NCBI RefSeq assembly: GCF_910592395.1
Contig: NC_088311.1
Span: 17,176,501 to 17,240,500 of the forward strand
Length of the DNA stretch: 64,000 nucleotides
Reading direction: 5' to 3'
Source of the DNA: Lineus longissimus
Taxonomy: Eukaryota; Nemertea; Pilidiophora; Heteronemertea; Lineidae
Shown here in pieces: positions 21,866-34,549 of this stretch. The notes under the pieces were generated by a model. The model searched no databases. It was not told where the DNA came from and saw only the letters and a list, made by a program, of their open reading frames with translations. A program made the position numbers and the translations under genes. The first letter of the stretch is position 1. Every line of letters begins with the position of its first letter.

Positions 21866-24488
21866 TCACTGTCCATTAATATATTCCTCTAAAGTTGGTG
21901 GTTGTACATCAAAGTACCTGCCTGTCTCAGAGCCATACAGGCAGGTATGGAAATTGGTCAATAATGCACATACAAGATACTGGGTACCAACTGGCTGTAG
22001 ATAGAGTTTCTGGTTTTTCTTAAAATCCACAAATGCCCAGTCCTTCACAACTTTGCCGAAAACCCATTCTACACATTGACGAACGCTTGACATTGAGCGA
22101 TTGAATTCCCTTTGGTCGGGGGTGATTGCAGCACCTCGGTATGGTGCAATCAGGTGAGGCCTCAGAGGGTATGCTGGATCTGCATATATCCCAAGTGGCT
22201 CACCATCCCTCTCGAATTCCTCAATTGTGTCTAGGATCCTGCTTTCGCGAAGTAACGTAGCGTCGTGCCTCCGTCCCTCCATGGGACCAAACATGTTGGC
22301 TATCAAGCCATTTGGAGTTACAATCGATTGGTATTTCAGCCCATGCACTCGTTTGTGTCCATTGTAGAGAAGTCTCTGATTATACTTGGGACGACTGAGG
22401 GGCCTCACTGTTCCGTCAGTAAATCCCAGGGCTTCGCACCCATACGTAATTAACGTATTTGGTACGCGTTGTGATGTCTGAATACGCAAGTACGTAATTG
22501 TAAGAATTTGTACGCATTTCATTTCATTAATAAAGTACGCAAATATTTTTCAAAATACGCATTGATGTTTGTTAAAATTGTACGTTATTTCATGTGCTTT
22601 GTACGTTTTCTTTAACAACCCCCAACGATTTCAAACCCCGCCCCGGTCCGCCGCCCCCGGTCCAACGAAAGCTTCCCGATTCCCGCCTGCCAGTTCCCGC
22701 CCTAGAAGAAGTTAGTAGTGGCGCCTATCAGCAGACAATCGAACCAATCCAGTCTCGCTCGCTGTACTCGAAAGGCTGTGTATGTGTGCGGTGTATCTGG
22801 AGGTTTGGTTTGCTTGAGGCGTTGCTTGAGATCTTAAAATGCAATGGATTCCGATTTTGACAGCGGAATGTGTATGGAATCTGGAATGTGGCAATCTTTC
22901 CTAGGGTACTATATGTTTTGATAAAAGTGATTAAGATGCTGCTGTATGATTATTTTAGGCATGGTTTGCCTGTGATTAAATTTTTTCTAGTCTTGTGTAG
23001 CAGTTCTACTGTTCCTTTTGACCAAAAGCTACCGGTAGTGTAGAAAATTTGATCCAACACTCATCCATTGTGGAGCAATTCAAGACATTTAGGCAGCATA
23101 ATTGCTATGCAATACCTCTTATTTCAAGCCTTGGTGATTATTTTATTTCTTCCAACATTAAATTAAATTTAATGATTGGCTGCTGCTGGAACATTTTGAA
23201 AAGGCCACTCAGTGATTTTTTTGACTTTTATGTATACCTCAAAGCACTTAAACGTGCCTGTAAGATTTGAATTTTGTGTATGTGTGTGTCTGAAAAGTGA
23301 AAGTTGCAGTCAAAGCGCCAAGTGTGCATCCATTTAATGGAAGGTATTAGGTTGTATAGCTGTGTCGACAAATCAGCAATGTTTTGGTCTGAAAAACCAT
23401 TCAAAAAGTGGGTTTCGTTCGCTCATTGTATTTTCTGTGTTCAATATTGCATTAAAATAATTGAAAATAGAGGTGTTTTTATGGATACTCATTTATTGCA
23501 AATAATACTCATTTCTTTCATTCAAAATATCAAAAATACTCAATTAAGAGGGAAAATACTCAATTCTGGGGGTCACAATACACACAAAAAAAATCTGGGG
23601 TGAGCAGCCCTGAAATCCCCATATATTGGTCATGGCCCCACCTTTCTCATGGATGGCATCTGCGAAATGTTCTAAATTGTCCACTATCCATGGCTGCCTG
23701 AGATCTGTAAGGAGGTGGCGGTGGTTTTCAAGTATGAGATCTCCTACAGTGTTGCATATGATGGACAGGGCTGTTCGAGGCCGACCATAGTCTTTCTCCA
23801 TCTCAATATAGTGCCTGCACGGGTAAGACATGCGCCTCAGGAACATACAAAGTCCTTCGAGGTCTGTGGTGACTGAGCGATCCTCACACACAATCTTCTC
23901 TGGCAGCTGAATGGCTTGCAATAACCTGCAACGAATAGAAGAAGATACATGTAGTTGATTTGGTTGGACTAATAAAGTAAGGCCATAAAGTAGGCCTACA
24001 GGCCTGGTCATCCCAAGTCAGATAAAAACATGACCAGAATGTTTGTACCCCTATAGTAGCCCAACTTCAGCCCACTTTCCAGGTCCAAAAAAGTGGATTA
24101 ATAAAAAGGAAGAACAACTCTCCACCTTTTTTTTACCAATTTATTCTGTGATTATCACTTCTTTTAGGCCCTCTACCCCTTGTATGCGACTCGTCAAGTG
24201 CCTAGCCCGTACACATAAACATCTACTGTCTACCAGCTGTCTACTTAGCCAACTCAACTACCATGTACACTACATGATGGAGTATGATGTACATACCTTG
24301 GGATATCGCATTTCTCGAACCAAAAGTGGGGCTTCGCCTCTGCCTCGGACAGCTCACTGAAGTTGAATCTAGGGTATTTAGTGTAGACAGGTGCCCGGTA
24401 TGTTGGTTGCCGGATCAGGTACGCTGTTATGAATGGATCATAATCAAATATATCTGATATTACTGCCTTTTCATGTAACGAATAATAC
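21866..24488 (-). pseudogene. Harbinger element 1: PIF/Harbinger transposase, interrupted
   Basis: Minus-strand exons: A (24488-24297; RFNFSELSEAEAKPHFWF), B (23925-23613; EGLCMFLRRMSYPCR, ending in NIWGF) and C (22426-21866). C has the catalytic words TDGTVRP, YADPAYPL and CVEWVFGK, giving the D-D-E triad of the DDE_Tnp_4 type. Exons A and B join in phase across GT-AG. Exons B and C are one exon split by a 1.19-kb insertion (22427-23612); removing it restores the expected word order. Exon A stops at the 444-bp MITE at 24492, so the N-terminus is lost or lies beyond it. The enzyme would cut and paste the element with the Myb-like protein at 18.4-20.5 kb. Confidence 0.7.
22427..23612. mobile_element. 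hAT-like non-autonomous insertion, 1.19 kb
   Basis: The ends are CAGGGCTTCGCACCC (22427) and, in reverse complement, CAGGGCTGCTCACCCC (to 23612). AAATCC flanks both sides (22421-22426 and 23613-23618). Removing the insert leaves one AAATCC and exactly rejoins the Harbinger reading frame. CAGGG starts and multiple subterminal words (TACGCA/TACGTA on the left, TACTCA on the right) suit hAT elements, which normally duplicate 8 bp; 6 bp here is atypical. A CpG-rich segment (about 22620-22860) may be the remains of a first exon. No transposase domain is seen. Confidence 0.6.
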
Positions 24489-24491
24489 CTA

Positions 24492-24935
24492 GAGACAAGA
24501 CCACAATTGATTTTTTAAGCCTTTTAGCAGTTAAATTGTCAATGTTTGACCGCGACGCATCAAAGAACGCGTGGTGTTGTGAATCTGAAATTAATATTAT
24601 GTTATTCCGGACAGTCGGGCAAGTAAATGGTGAAAAATAAAATGGTGATTGACCACGGAAATTTTTTGATAATTGACAAATTAGACAGACTTTGATATTT
24701 CCACTCTTTTCAGCCAACTGGCAGAAAAAACTCAAAACACGCCCCCTATTACCTAATTAGCAAAATTCGAAATTAATTTTTTCATCAAATAATTTCTTTA
24801 TATCTGTAGACTTGCCACAACAAATATTTTTTCAATACCTCTCCAAATATGTACTTGAGAGTTAAAAACATGCACTCGTCTAATTGATAGGCCTCGACCC
24901 TCCAACCTATGAATATTCATTAGTGGTCTTGTCTC
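24492..24935 (-). mobile_element. 444-bp MITE, copy 1
   Basis: Starts GAGACAAGACCAC and ends GTGGTCTTGTCTC, a 13-bp perfect inverted repeat. It is nearly identical over its whole length to the inverted copy at 38601-39044 (only a handful of differences by eye). It abuts the 5' end of the Harbinger element 1 transposase exon and is followed by a truncated Tc1 gene. The flanks show no matching target duplication, so a rearrangement may have occurred here. Confidence 0.8.
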
Positions 24936-24962
24936 AATGAAGGTACATTTCAGGGGTTAACA

Positions 24963-25613
24963 TTTTGAGATTTTAAGTTGAGCAGATACAACTTTGCAGT
25001 GGCTCATCAAGACTGGACTATTGAACATTGGCGTCAAGTTGCATTCACTGATGAGAAGACTTTTGTCGTTGGAGATAATGGTCAAGTTTTCGTTCGCAGG
25101 CCAAAAGGCCAACGCTTTCATTCAGAATACATCAAAATTGTTCAAAGAAGTGGTAGATTCAGCGTGCCTGTCTGGGCATGGATGAATTCACGTGGAGACG
25201 GACAGATAGTGCGTATAAATGGGAGGTTTAACCAGAATCAGTATCTGCAAGTTCTTGCAGATCAGATGGACAACATTCATCATGCTTTTCCTGACAGACT
25301 TATTTATCAACAGGATAAAAGTCCAATACACACAGCTAGGCGTGTTGGACAGTGGCTTCGTGACCGGGAAATTGAAGTTTTGGACTGGCCTTCTAAAGGG
25401 GCTGACATGTCGCCAATTGAAAATGTTTGGTCAAAGCTTCAGAGAGATGTGGACTTTACAAATGTTACTAATCAGGATGAACTGTGGCTTGCTGTCGAGG
25501 AAAGTTGGAATCGTCTTCGTGAGGACCACGAGTATTGGGAGGGATTGGTTGTGTCACTTCCTGATAGAATGAGGGCTGTTATAGAATCTAGGGGTGACTG
25601 GACTAGGTTTTGA
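24963..25613 (+). pseudogene. Tc1/mariner-type transposase, 5'-truncated (DD34E)
   Basis: A 211-residue frame ends at TGA 25613. It carries the DDE_3 catalytic core: FTDEKTF (first Asp), YQQDKSPIHTARR (second Asp) and MSPIENVW (Glu), with 34 residues between the second Asp and the Glu, as in Tc1 elements. The N-terminal paired-like DNA-binding domain is absent; the frame starts without ATG at RYNFAVAHQDW. AATAAA follows the stop. Truncation begins shortly after the 444-bp MITE. No internal stop is present in what remains, so it is fairly young. Confidence 0.75.
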
Positions 25614-25680
25614 ATAAACTGTTGTTGTATGGTGATAGTAAAGGTGGGGTAGAGACTAAGCACAGTAAAAAAACCCACTA

Positions 25681-25935
25681 TAGTCTGGTTCAATCTAGAG
25701 GTGAACCATTGGAATGCCAGTGTGGAACAGTCAATTTTGACCACAAGATTTTATTTGCGTGTTACCCTTATGAAATGAACTTCTGGCTGAGAATAGTCCA
25801 TGGGCCAATGTTTATTATTGAGCAAGGTCATCCGATTCATTATGCCATAACATGTAACCTTAATTATGTCATTATTGCCACACTCTAACCACAAACTACA
25901 TTTCCAATGGTCCACCTCTAGGTTGAACCAGACTA
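25681..25935. mobile_element. TA-flanked MITE, 255 bp
   Basis: Begins TAGTCTGGTTCAATCTAGAG and ends with the near-perfect reverse complement (arms of about 37 bp). TA flanks each side (25679-25680 and 25936-25937), the target duplication of Tc1/mariner elements. It lies 70 bp after the Tc1 transposase stop, but the termini cannot be matched to that gene's own element from this window. Confidence 0.75.
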
Positions 25936-25937
25936 TA

Positions 25938-26847
25938 AACATCTTTAAAAAAGCCTGTGTAGATTTCCCAAGTTTAGGCCATGAATTACACTGAAAATAA
26001 ATGCCAAGTTACAAAATAATTTCTCTCCATTTTCCTTTGACAATAGCAGTTGTTATTCAATAAGACCATAATCTGATCAGCTTCTATTCAAGATGATCAA
26101 TGAATGCAAAATAACCCATAAAAGGCCTCATTGGACCTTTGTTAATAGGGAAGTGGTGAAGCTTGAGGGGTCATCTCGGAGTGCTGTTCACTGGACACAG
26201 AAACAGAGTGCCAAAATCCCAACAAAGTTGCCATTTTCACGTTAAAAAATCAAATATTTTGAAAATGTTTGATGGTAATATCCATCTATGCAGTAACAAG
26301 CAAGATGTTACAGGTGAAAATTTTCAGGAATTGCAGAGTTTAAGAAAATCTCAATTGGACCGGTAATCTTTGAACAACGACAAAACCGAAGTCCGCACAT
26401 TGATCAGAAAAATCATTTTGCCAAATGATGGACAAATGACCTAACTACCATGCATCAGAAATTGGTGAAAAAATATTGGGGAATAACGGAGTAATTTACA
26501 AATATCAGGTGGTTAATAACTTCTGACCGAGATTGTACATATGGAGGCTGTTTACTCAACCATTAATACTTTTCTTTCTATGAGTGATTATCTTATATCA
26601 TGATTATCATATTAATCTAAACTTTGATCAATGAGACTGAGAGTGATTAGTATGGTTATTTAGGGACCGTCTCAAAAATACCTTGAAGCCTTAGAGGTGA
26701 AATGAATGAAATAATATCTTGGATACTTTTGTCAGTAATATCTCAGCTAACAGACAATTGCAATCACCACTAGGCAGTTATTAGACTAAAGGACTCATGC
26801 ACATACAGCTTATTTTGACTGTTCATTATTGTGTTTGTTTGTTTCAG
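25938..26847. other. No gene recognised
   Basis: AT-rich noncoding sequence. A fragment near 26663-26710 resembles one end of the MITE at 20618-20924 (GTCTCAAAAATACCTTGAAG, then GAGGTGAAAT). Nothing else is recognised. Confidence 0.3.
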
Positions 26848-26948
26848 CAATCTATCCGATTGAAATCCCCACAAAGAATTTTACAGAGGAGGAGCTGCCG
26901 TGGTGTGATTGGGATGACATGGACAACTTTCATGAAGAAGGATTCTAA
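26848..26948 (+). CDS. Possible 3'-terminal exon, acidic tail
   Basis: After a GTTTCAG acceptor a frame encodes about 33 residues, including FTEEELPWCDWDDMDNF, and ends at TAA 26946-26948. The composition (acidic, aromatic) is coding-like. The upstream exons were not found, and the family is unknown. It could be a displaced last exon of a neighbouring TE gene. Confidence 0.3.
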
Positions 26949-27049
26949 ATCATACTTTTGACATTTTGAGATTGGGATAAAAAACCAAGGTTGAGAGAAA
27001 TTGTTCAACTTATTCATTCATGGACTCGTGGATTTTACTTCCTACCCAT

Positions 27050-27460
27050 CTAAAATTCCTGGCTCAAGGATACTACATTATATTCAGGAATAACCAGTGC
27101 ATTTGTGATGTGATAGTACAATGTACATGTATACCGTAAACCGCTACATGGCACTACAATTATACTATACTGACTAACATCATCATTACCGATAAGGATT
27201 TTCAATTCATGGGGCAGGCTCAAGGATACTATGCTGAGGATTCATTACTAATAAGGATTTTCAATTCATGGCTCAAGGATACTATATTGAGGATTAACCA
27301 GTGCATTTGTGATGTGATAGTATTGTAAACCGCTATGGCACTACAGTAGTTCCCTACTATCAAAATTCATGGCTGAAGGATACTATCTGAGGATTAACCA
27401 GTGCATTTGTGATGTGATAATAATACCGTAAACCGCTATGGCATGTATGGCACTACAGTT
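27050..27460. repeat. Minisatellite, degenerate ~100-190-bp units
   Basis: Three to four irregular units share GGCTCAAGGATACTA, GAGGATTAACCAGTGCATTT, GTGATGTGATA and GTAAACCGCTATGGCACTAC. Copies start near 27055, 27225, 27275 and 27365, with internal deletions. The end of the array is invaded by the Helentron-like copy B, after which an AACCAGTGCAT word reappears (28722). Confidence 0.55.
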
Positions 27461-27502
27461 GTTCCATATGACTCAGTGATAATAATATTGGTACTAATGA
27501 AT

Positions 27503-28720
<1,218 letters not shown>

Positions 28721-28769
28721 AAACCAGTGCATGCCACTGCAATCATGATGAGGTATGTTCACTAGTTTA

Positions 28770-29036
28770 AAAGGATACAATCTGATTCTGATTGAAGTTA
28801 GTGGAGTTCAAAAATCATTAAAAAAACTAAGATTGAACATGTTTCTGGCCATTCATTCTCATATCAAAAAACATCGTAATAGAGAGAAAGGGCCAAACTT
28901 TTTGCAATATTTTGATATACTAGTATTTCTTGTTATTATTTATAATTTCTATCCTTATCTAATTATTCTGAAGTACAATCTGATTCTGATTGAAATTAGT
29001 TTAGTTCAAAAATTATCAAAAAAACTAAGAACATGA
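28770..29036. repeat. Direct repeat of ~62 bp, 200 bp apart
   Basis: TACAATCTGATTCTGATTGA and the following 40 bp, through AAAAAAACTAAGA, occur at about 28775 and again at about 28975 with few differences. The stretch between is AT-rich and noncoding. The remainder to 29840 shows no clear gene, apart from a possible short exon near 29150-29225 with two Cys-rich words (LYRCDVCCGRD). Confidence 0.45.
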
Positions 29037-29840
29037 GATTGACTTGAGATTGAGAAGAGAGGTTTAGGACTATCGCAGTACATTATGAAAAGAAAAAGAA
29101 GGGTTTTTGATTCAATATTGGTGCAGCATTTGGAAAATTCCCTTGTCATTTGCCCTTGACATGCCTGATGAATGTAAAGCACTGTACAGGTGTGACGTGT
29201 GTTGCGGCCGAGATATTTTTGAAAATGTTGTCAGTGTGTACAGAGTTTAATGATTAATTATGCTAACAAAGTTTTGCCTGTCATGCATGTAATTGTTACA
29301 TTTTTATCTAAAAATGAATTGAAAAGATTAACATCTCTTTTTGGGTGTCATTTATCATCACCTGGCTAAGTACTACTCACCTGATCAAAGAACTTTATTA
29401 TGGAGGACTATGTGTAGCCCATCAGGTTGTGTTGTTGCTGTTGCTGTTAAGAGTCTATAGATGTTTTTCATAACAGCACAAAATACAATGGGTGAATAGT
29501 TTGTTTCTGTCAATCTGTGGTTGCTATTAGGCCACTTAATTTTATGATGCAGATGAATGACGATTTTATTAGGACCACCCCTGCTTTATTTCTGGAAGAA
29601 CTCGGTCATGTGATATTTTCGAACGATCTAATTGGCTGGTGATTCATGTTTACAAAACACTGCCATGTGCTTTTCTTTATTTGGTACAAATTCTGACACG
29701 TGACCGTTTTCTCTTAATTTTATTGGTTCCTGTGTTGTAAACATTGCCATGTGCTCATACTCATGATTCCAGTTTGACTTGTGGGATTCATGACTGAAAC
29801 TTTGAAACGGCCAAAAACTTACAAATCTCTTCATTTGCAG

Positions 29841-32800
29841 GAAAAACAAAGGTTGATCTCACTCAAGTTTCACCAGATGTCACTGTGTCAGATGTCACTG
29901 TTCTGCTTGGGCAGTTCATCCAGTTTCTGCAGGCCAGGGAACAAAGGGGAGGAAGACAGACCAGTTCAGTCAGTTTTCACTGTCCTCATGGAAGGGGCAA
30001 GAGACTTCACTAGTACACTGCCAGATCCATTGCCTCTTGCCCAGCACCCTCAGAAAAACAAACTCAAAAATGACATTCTAGAGTGGTGGGAAAAGAATTC
30101 AGTGGGTTGGTCAAAGGACAGTGTTTCAGCTCATGGTATGACATTCGTGAACACCCTTGGCGATGCACTTTGGTATATTGACCGCAACCACGAGAGCTTG
30201 AAGGCGAGAGGATGTGCAGTTCCTATTGCCTTGCAGCAGTTCCATGGCTACCGCAGACCTGAACAACAGAAGAAGTGCAAAATAGATGAGACATTTCTGA
30301 AGAATGATGCCACTCGAGCACACAGCCAGGCATTGTTTAATTTAGGGCTGTCATCCTACCTGAAGAAAGACAAGTGGAAGAGTGTATATGCGGCCATCCT
30401 TTCATTGGGGCAGAGTCTACAGAAGTATAGTGACTATCTGTCTGGGCAATCCAAACGAGTAAGTTGATTTTTTCTGCCCTAGTTTTGGTTTCAGGTACAG
30501 CTTTTGACAAAATATATCAGCTCAGCAATTTGAAAACCGCCCTCTGCTGTTGTCATCTTCTGATCAGATTCATCTGGCATTGTCCAATGCTGGACCCATG
30601 ACCCATACCCTGCCCAGTCAAGGATCTTTCATACTCTTCTCTAGTTTCATACCTTTACCGTACCCCTTGATATGGCTTCAAAATCTTTTCACTTCTTTCT
30701 TTCAGAGGAACTCTTCTGTTTGATATTTTCAGGTGACTACTCTACAGCATTAGATTTCATGCACCCACCCGGAATGATTAAATTTATGTTTGGCTGATAT
30801 CATTTCATTTGTTTCTTTCAGCTGAAAGAACATCATGCCTCTCTCACTGCTCCAACAGACAAGGACCATTTCAAGCTGCTTTATCCGTCTACCATCAGCC
30901 CTACCCTTGGTGCTAGGTATGGAAAACTGCACGATCTTCTACTGAAAAGCGCCAATGGTGATGCTATCAATGTCAATGAGTATGCACCTGGAGATCGTCG
31001 TTGCAGATTTGACTATGTGGAGGGTTTGAAAGTACCATGCAAGGCTCTTTTGTACACTCATAGTGGAAGTGGGCCAACTCATCTCCACTTTTTGTGGCGA
31101 GTATCTGAATTCAGTGAGACAGAGGATATTCTGAATGAAGCTCACTCTCTTGCCAAGGATCTTGCTAGTAGTTTCCCGAAATACCATTCAAGGGCTATGA
31201 GGAAGGAATTTGTGAGTTCCTTTGGCCGCGTTACTAGCTCCAAAGCTGCTTTCTTTCGAAATGCCTACTCTCAACTCACTGGTGACAAGTCTGCTGCTAC
31301 CTCAAGTAAGCAGGCAGAAGTTGATAAAAGAATAAGTCAGATTCTGGATGATGAGGACTCTGAACTTGTATGGGACTTGCGCACCCAAAACAGTGGGAGG
31401 CCAGAGCAGTATTCTGTTTTTCTCCAACAGTGCCAGAAATACATAGACTCAACACTAGAAACTGCAGTAGATGATAGAAGACATGACACAGTTGATGGTC
31501 AGGATGTTGTCACGCATCTTGCCACGGCGTTGAGTGTCCGTGACATGCATGAGCAAGTTCAGAAGGCATGTCCCAATGATACACCAATACCAAGTATTCA
31601 ATGGCTCCGATATCAGTTTTGGCCCCGTCGTCCTTGCGCCAAAACTGCCTCCAGGTACAGCGGGAAACTCAAAATCAAATTCATGGTTCAGGCTAGGCAG
31701 CTGCGGCATAACCACATTGATGCACATTACGCATCTGCATTGTTCCGATATGAAAAGGAATTTGCAGTGAAATTTCGGGACCATGTCTCATTTCTAAGTT
31801 TAGATGATAAACATACAATGAAGGTGGGGGACCCTGGCCTACCTGTGGCTTGCGTAGAACGAGGCAAAAGGGTCTTGGTGGCAATGGGCCAGAAACTCCA
31901 AGTGGCGGACCATGATTTCACGCGCCTAAGTCTAACTCCAAGTGTTGCTCTTGCGATTGATGTTCCAGATAGCATTGAGTGTTCTTTCCACCAAGGGAGA
32001 GTTTTTTTGACTTTAAAGGAAAACTGCTTCCAGCCTTCCTCGGCCATCCGCCACATAGCGGAACTGAAGAACCTGCTGGTATTGGGGCCCATCAAGCCTA
32101 TTCTCTTACTGTACACCGACGGTGGCCCTGATCATAGACTCACGTATCTATCTGTTCAATTGTCCTTGATGGCAATCTTTCTGGAGTTGGACTTTGACTT
32201 TCTTGTTGCTGTAAGAACTCCTCCGCAGCATAGTTGGAAAAACCCTGTCGAACGGATAATGAGTATCATAAATCTTGCGTTTCAAGGAGTGGGATCGATG
32301 AGGCAGGAGATTGTACATGAAGCGAACTTGAAAAACTGCTGTAGTCTGAAGTCTATCCGTGAACTTGCGAAACGAATTCCAGTAATCAAGGATGAGGTGA
32401 TCGGCTGTGTGGATCCTCTGCGAGAACTGTTGAGCTTCAGGCGTTTAATAAAGGAATACAAGGACACAGCATTTGAGACAGGGGACCCAGCCACAGAGGA
32501 GGAGATGACAGCTTTGTGGGAAAATGTCCTAAAGGTATGTATGTCAAGTTCATCTTGAAAGATCTTGCATGTGTTTGTGGCAGGAGATATCAGATCTGCT
32601 GATGTATGTGCATCACCCTTGTTTCAATACTGGTGTTTTTTTATTACATACTGAACATGTACATTCATTCATTTCAGATCGATGACTCTCTGACAAGGGA
32701 AGATCGTACCAAACTGCAGATTAAGAAGAAGCAGCAGCTACAAGCATTCCTCACAAGCCACTGCCGTGCAAGACAGTACTTCTTCAGCATCAGAAAGTGT

Positions 32801-33624
32801 GGAGAACCTACATGTGCCGTGTGCAAGCCACCCAGGCTCCCTCCTGATGTATTTAAAGAAATCACTCATTTGCCTGATCCCGTGCCTGAAACTGGAACAG
32901 GAAGATACAAGTCTTTTGATGAGCTCTATGGCAAGGTGAGTGCTCAAACTCTTGGTTGTTTGTGTTTGTCTCATTGGGAAGGGCATGTTCTGTTTAAAAA
33001 CACAGACACACAGATGAGAAGTGCTGCACTCCAGTAGTCAACTGCTTAAAATAAGACATTTTTTTACATTTCGTTGAGTAGAGAACCCCTAAAATGATGA
33101 TATACAGTGAATATCTGCTCACTATGTCATGTTTATTTCAGGTGACAACGACTGAGGAGTTCTTACCTTCTGCCAAGCCATCAGCAGTGGAGAAAGGTCA
33201 CAAGTGTCCATTCAATCCATCGGGACAAACTGCCAAGAATGTTGGGACAGTGATTCAATGTCAGCAATGTTGGAAATGGAGATGTCTCCACTCGAAAAAG
33301 AAACTCAATCAAAAAGAGAGAGATGAACTGGATGTCATTTTAGAGACAGTCCTGTACAGTTGTGGTAGCACATTTGATAGCATGGATTCTGAAGAGGAAG
33401 GTGATTACACAGTCCTGAGTCGTGTTTTTGTCAGGGCCAATCTGTCTTGCCAATCTGATATTGAATTAACGTACTATTCTGCAGGCTGCCATGAGCTGAT
33501 CTGCATTTTCAGTGCCACTGACGAAGACCTACTGGATAAGCCGGGTTTTTACCCACAATGTGAACAATGCAAGAGTGAAAAACCCATTCCAAGACGTGGG
33601 TTGAAGGGCTTGAATCAGAAGTGA
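29841..33624 (+). CDS. DDE-like transposase of unnamed family, multi-exon, Cys-rich C-terminus
   Basis: Exons: 29841-30458, 30822-32534, 32678-32935 and 33142-33624; phases agree at every junction with GT-AG sites, for about 1,020 residues. The large exon has a candidate RNase-H-fold triad: FLSLDDKHTMKVGDPG (Asp), LLLYTDGGPDHR (Asp) and SWKNPVERIMS (Glu). The C-terminal exons carry zinc-ligand-like pairs (CGEPTCAVC, QCQQCWKWRC, QCEQC). I know such proteins as multicopy, TE-like genes of invertebrates without a superfamily name. In the first ~100 bp of exon 1 a second frame (DVTVSDVTVLLGQFIQFL) looks more protein-like than the through-frame, which may mean a frameshift near 29950-29985. No terminal repeats were found. 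Confidence 0.55.
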
Positions 33625-34204
33625 ATTCACTTGTAGTGTGTGTTGTTTGTTCAAGACTTTTAAAGTTTATAGTTTTACTGTTGTTTAAAAGTTGCACTGC
33701 AGGATAGCTCAGAAAAACTGTCCCTAGAAGTTCCGAGGACTTTTTTCTTGGCCACCCAGTAGTACAGTACCAAGTAAATCTGCTGTATTTCACTGTGAGT
33801 TCTAGGTGATGAATCTATTGCTAGGGGCATGAGGACAGTGATTGTCCAAGAAAAAGGAGCATGTCAACTCTTCATGAACAGTGATTGCAAGTTGAAATTT
33901 TTTTGAATGCAGCAGGTTTTAACATATGATGTGATTTGGACTGGTGTAAATCAGGTGTTCCTAGTCTTGATACTAGCTTCAATCTAATCTCTGGGCTGTT
34001 GCAAAGCTCGTACTTTATAGTATTCCTAGTCTTGAATGGTTTCATGAAACCAGCTTTTCCTATACCTGAGATGCTTGGTGGGCCAGTGCAAAGATGATAT
34101 TCTGAAGTCTGGTGAAGTGATGTTGAAAATGTGAAGTTGTATTTCCTTGTTCAACCAATCAGTCTCCGATGCAATTCTGCCAGTTTGGAATTCATAGTCT
34201 CTGT
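33625..34204. other. No gene recognised
   Basis: Noncoding stretch between the DDE-like gene and the left terminus of Harbinger element 2. It must contain the 3' UTR of the former; no strong repeat is seen. Confidence 0.3.
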
Positions 34205-34549
34205 TGCCGCGTTCACATTAGCGTTTTAATTCGCATTTAAACCGAATTTATTGCTTAATCCGGATTAAGCGTTCAGACTAGAGGCCCCTTAATGCGGATT
34301 ATATGCGAATTAACAAATACGGTTTTAAATACGTATTAATTAATTCACACTAACTTAATCCGCATCAACATTTGCGGTATGAACGCCGTAGTGCGCATTA
34401 ACGTGATTTACCGGGTAGTACAGCGTACGGGCATGCGAATTGCTAACTAGATCACTTCCTTCCGTTTTTTCCACTGGAGATCAGCACGAGGTTTCATCAG
34501 TCAATTTTCAGCCCTGATTTACATGATTTATGAGTGATAACAGGTGATC

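Noticed and set aside
29163-29215. Hammerhead ribozyme suggested by CTGATGAA
   Set aside because: The conserved GAAA core segment and the three stems could not be formed around it.
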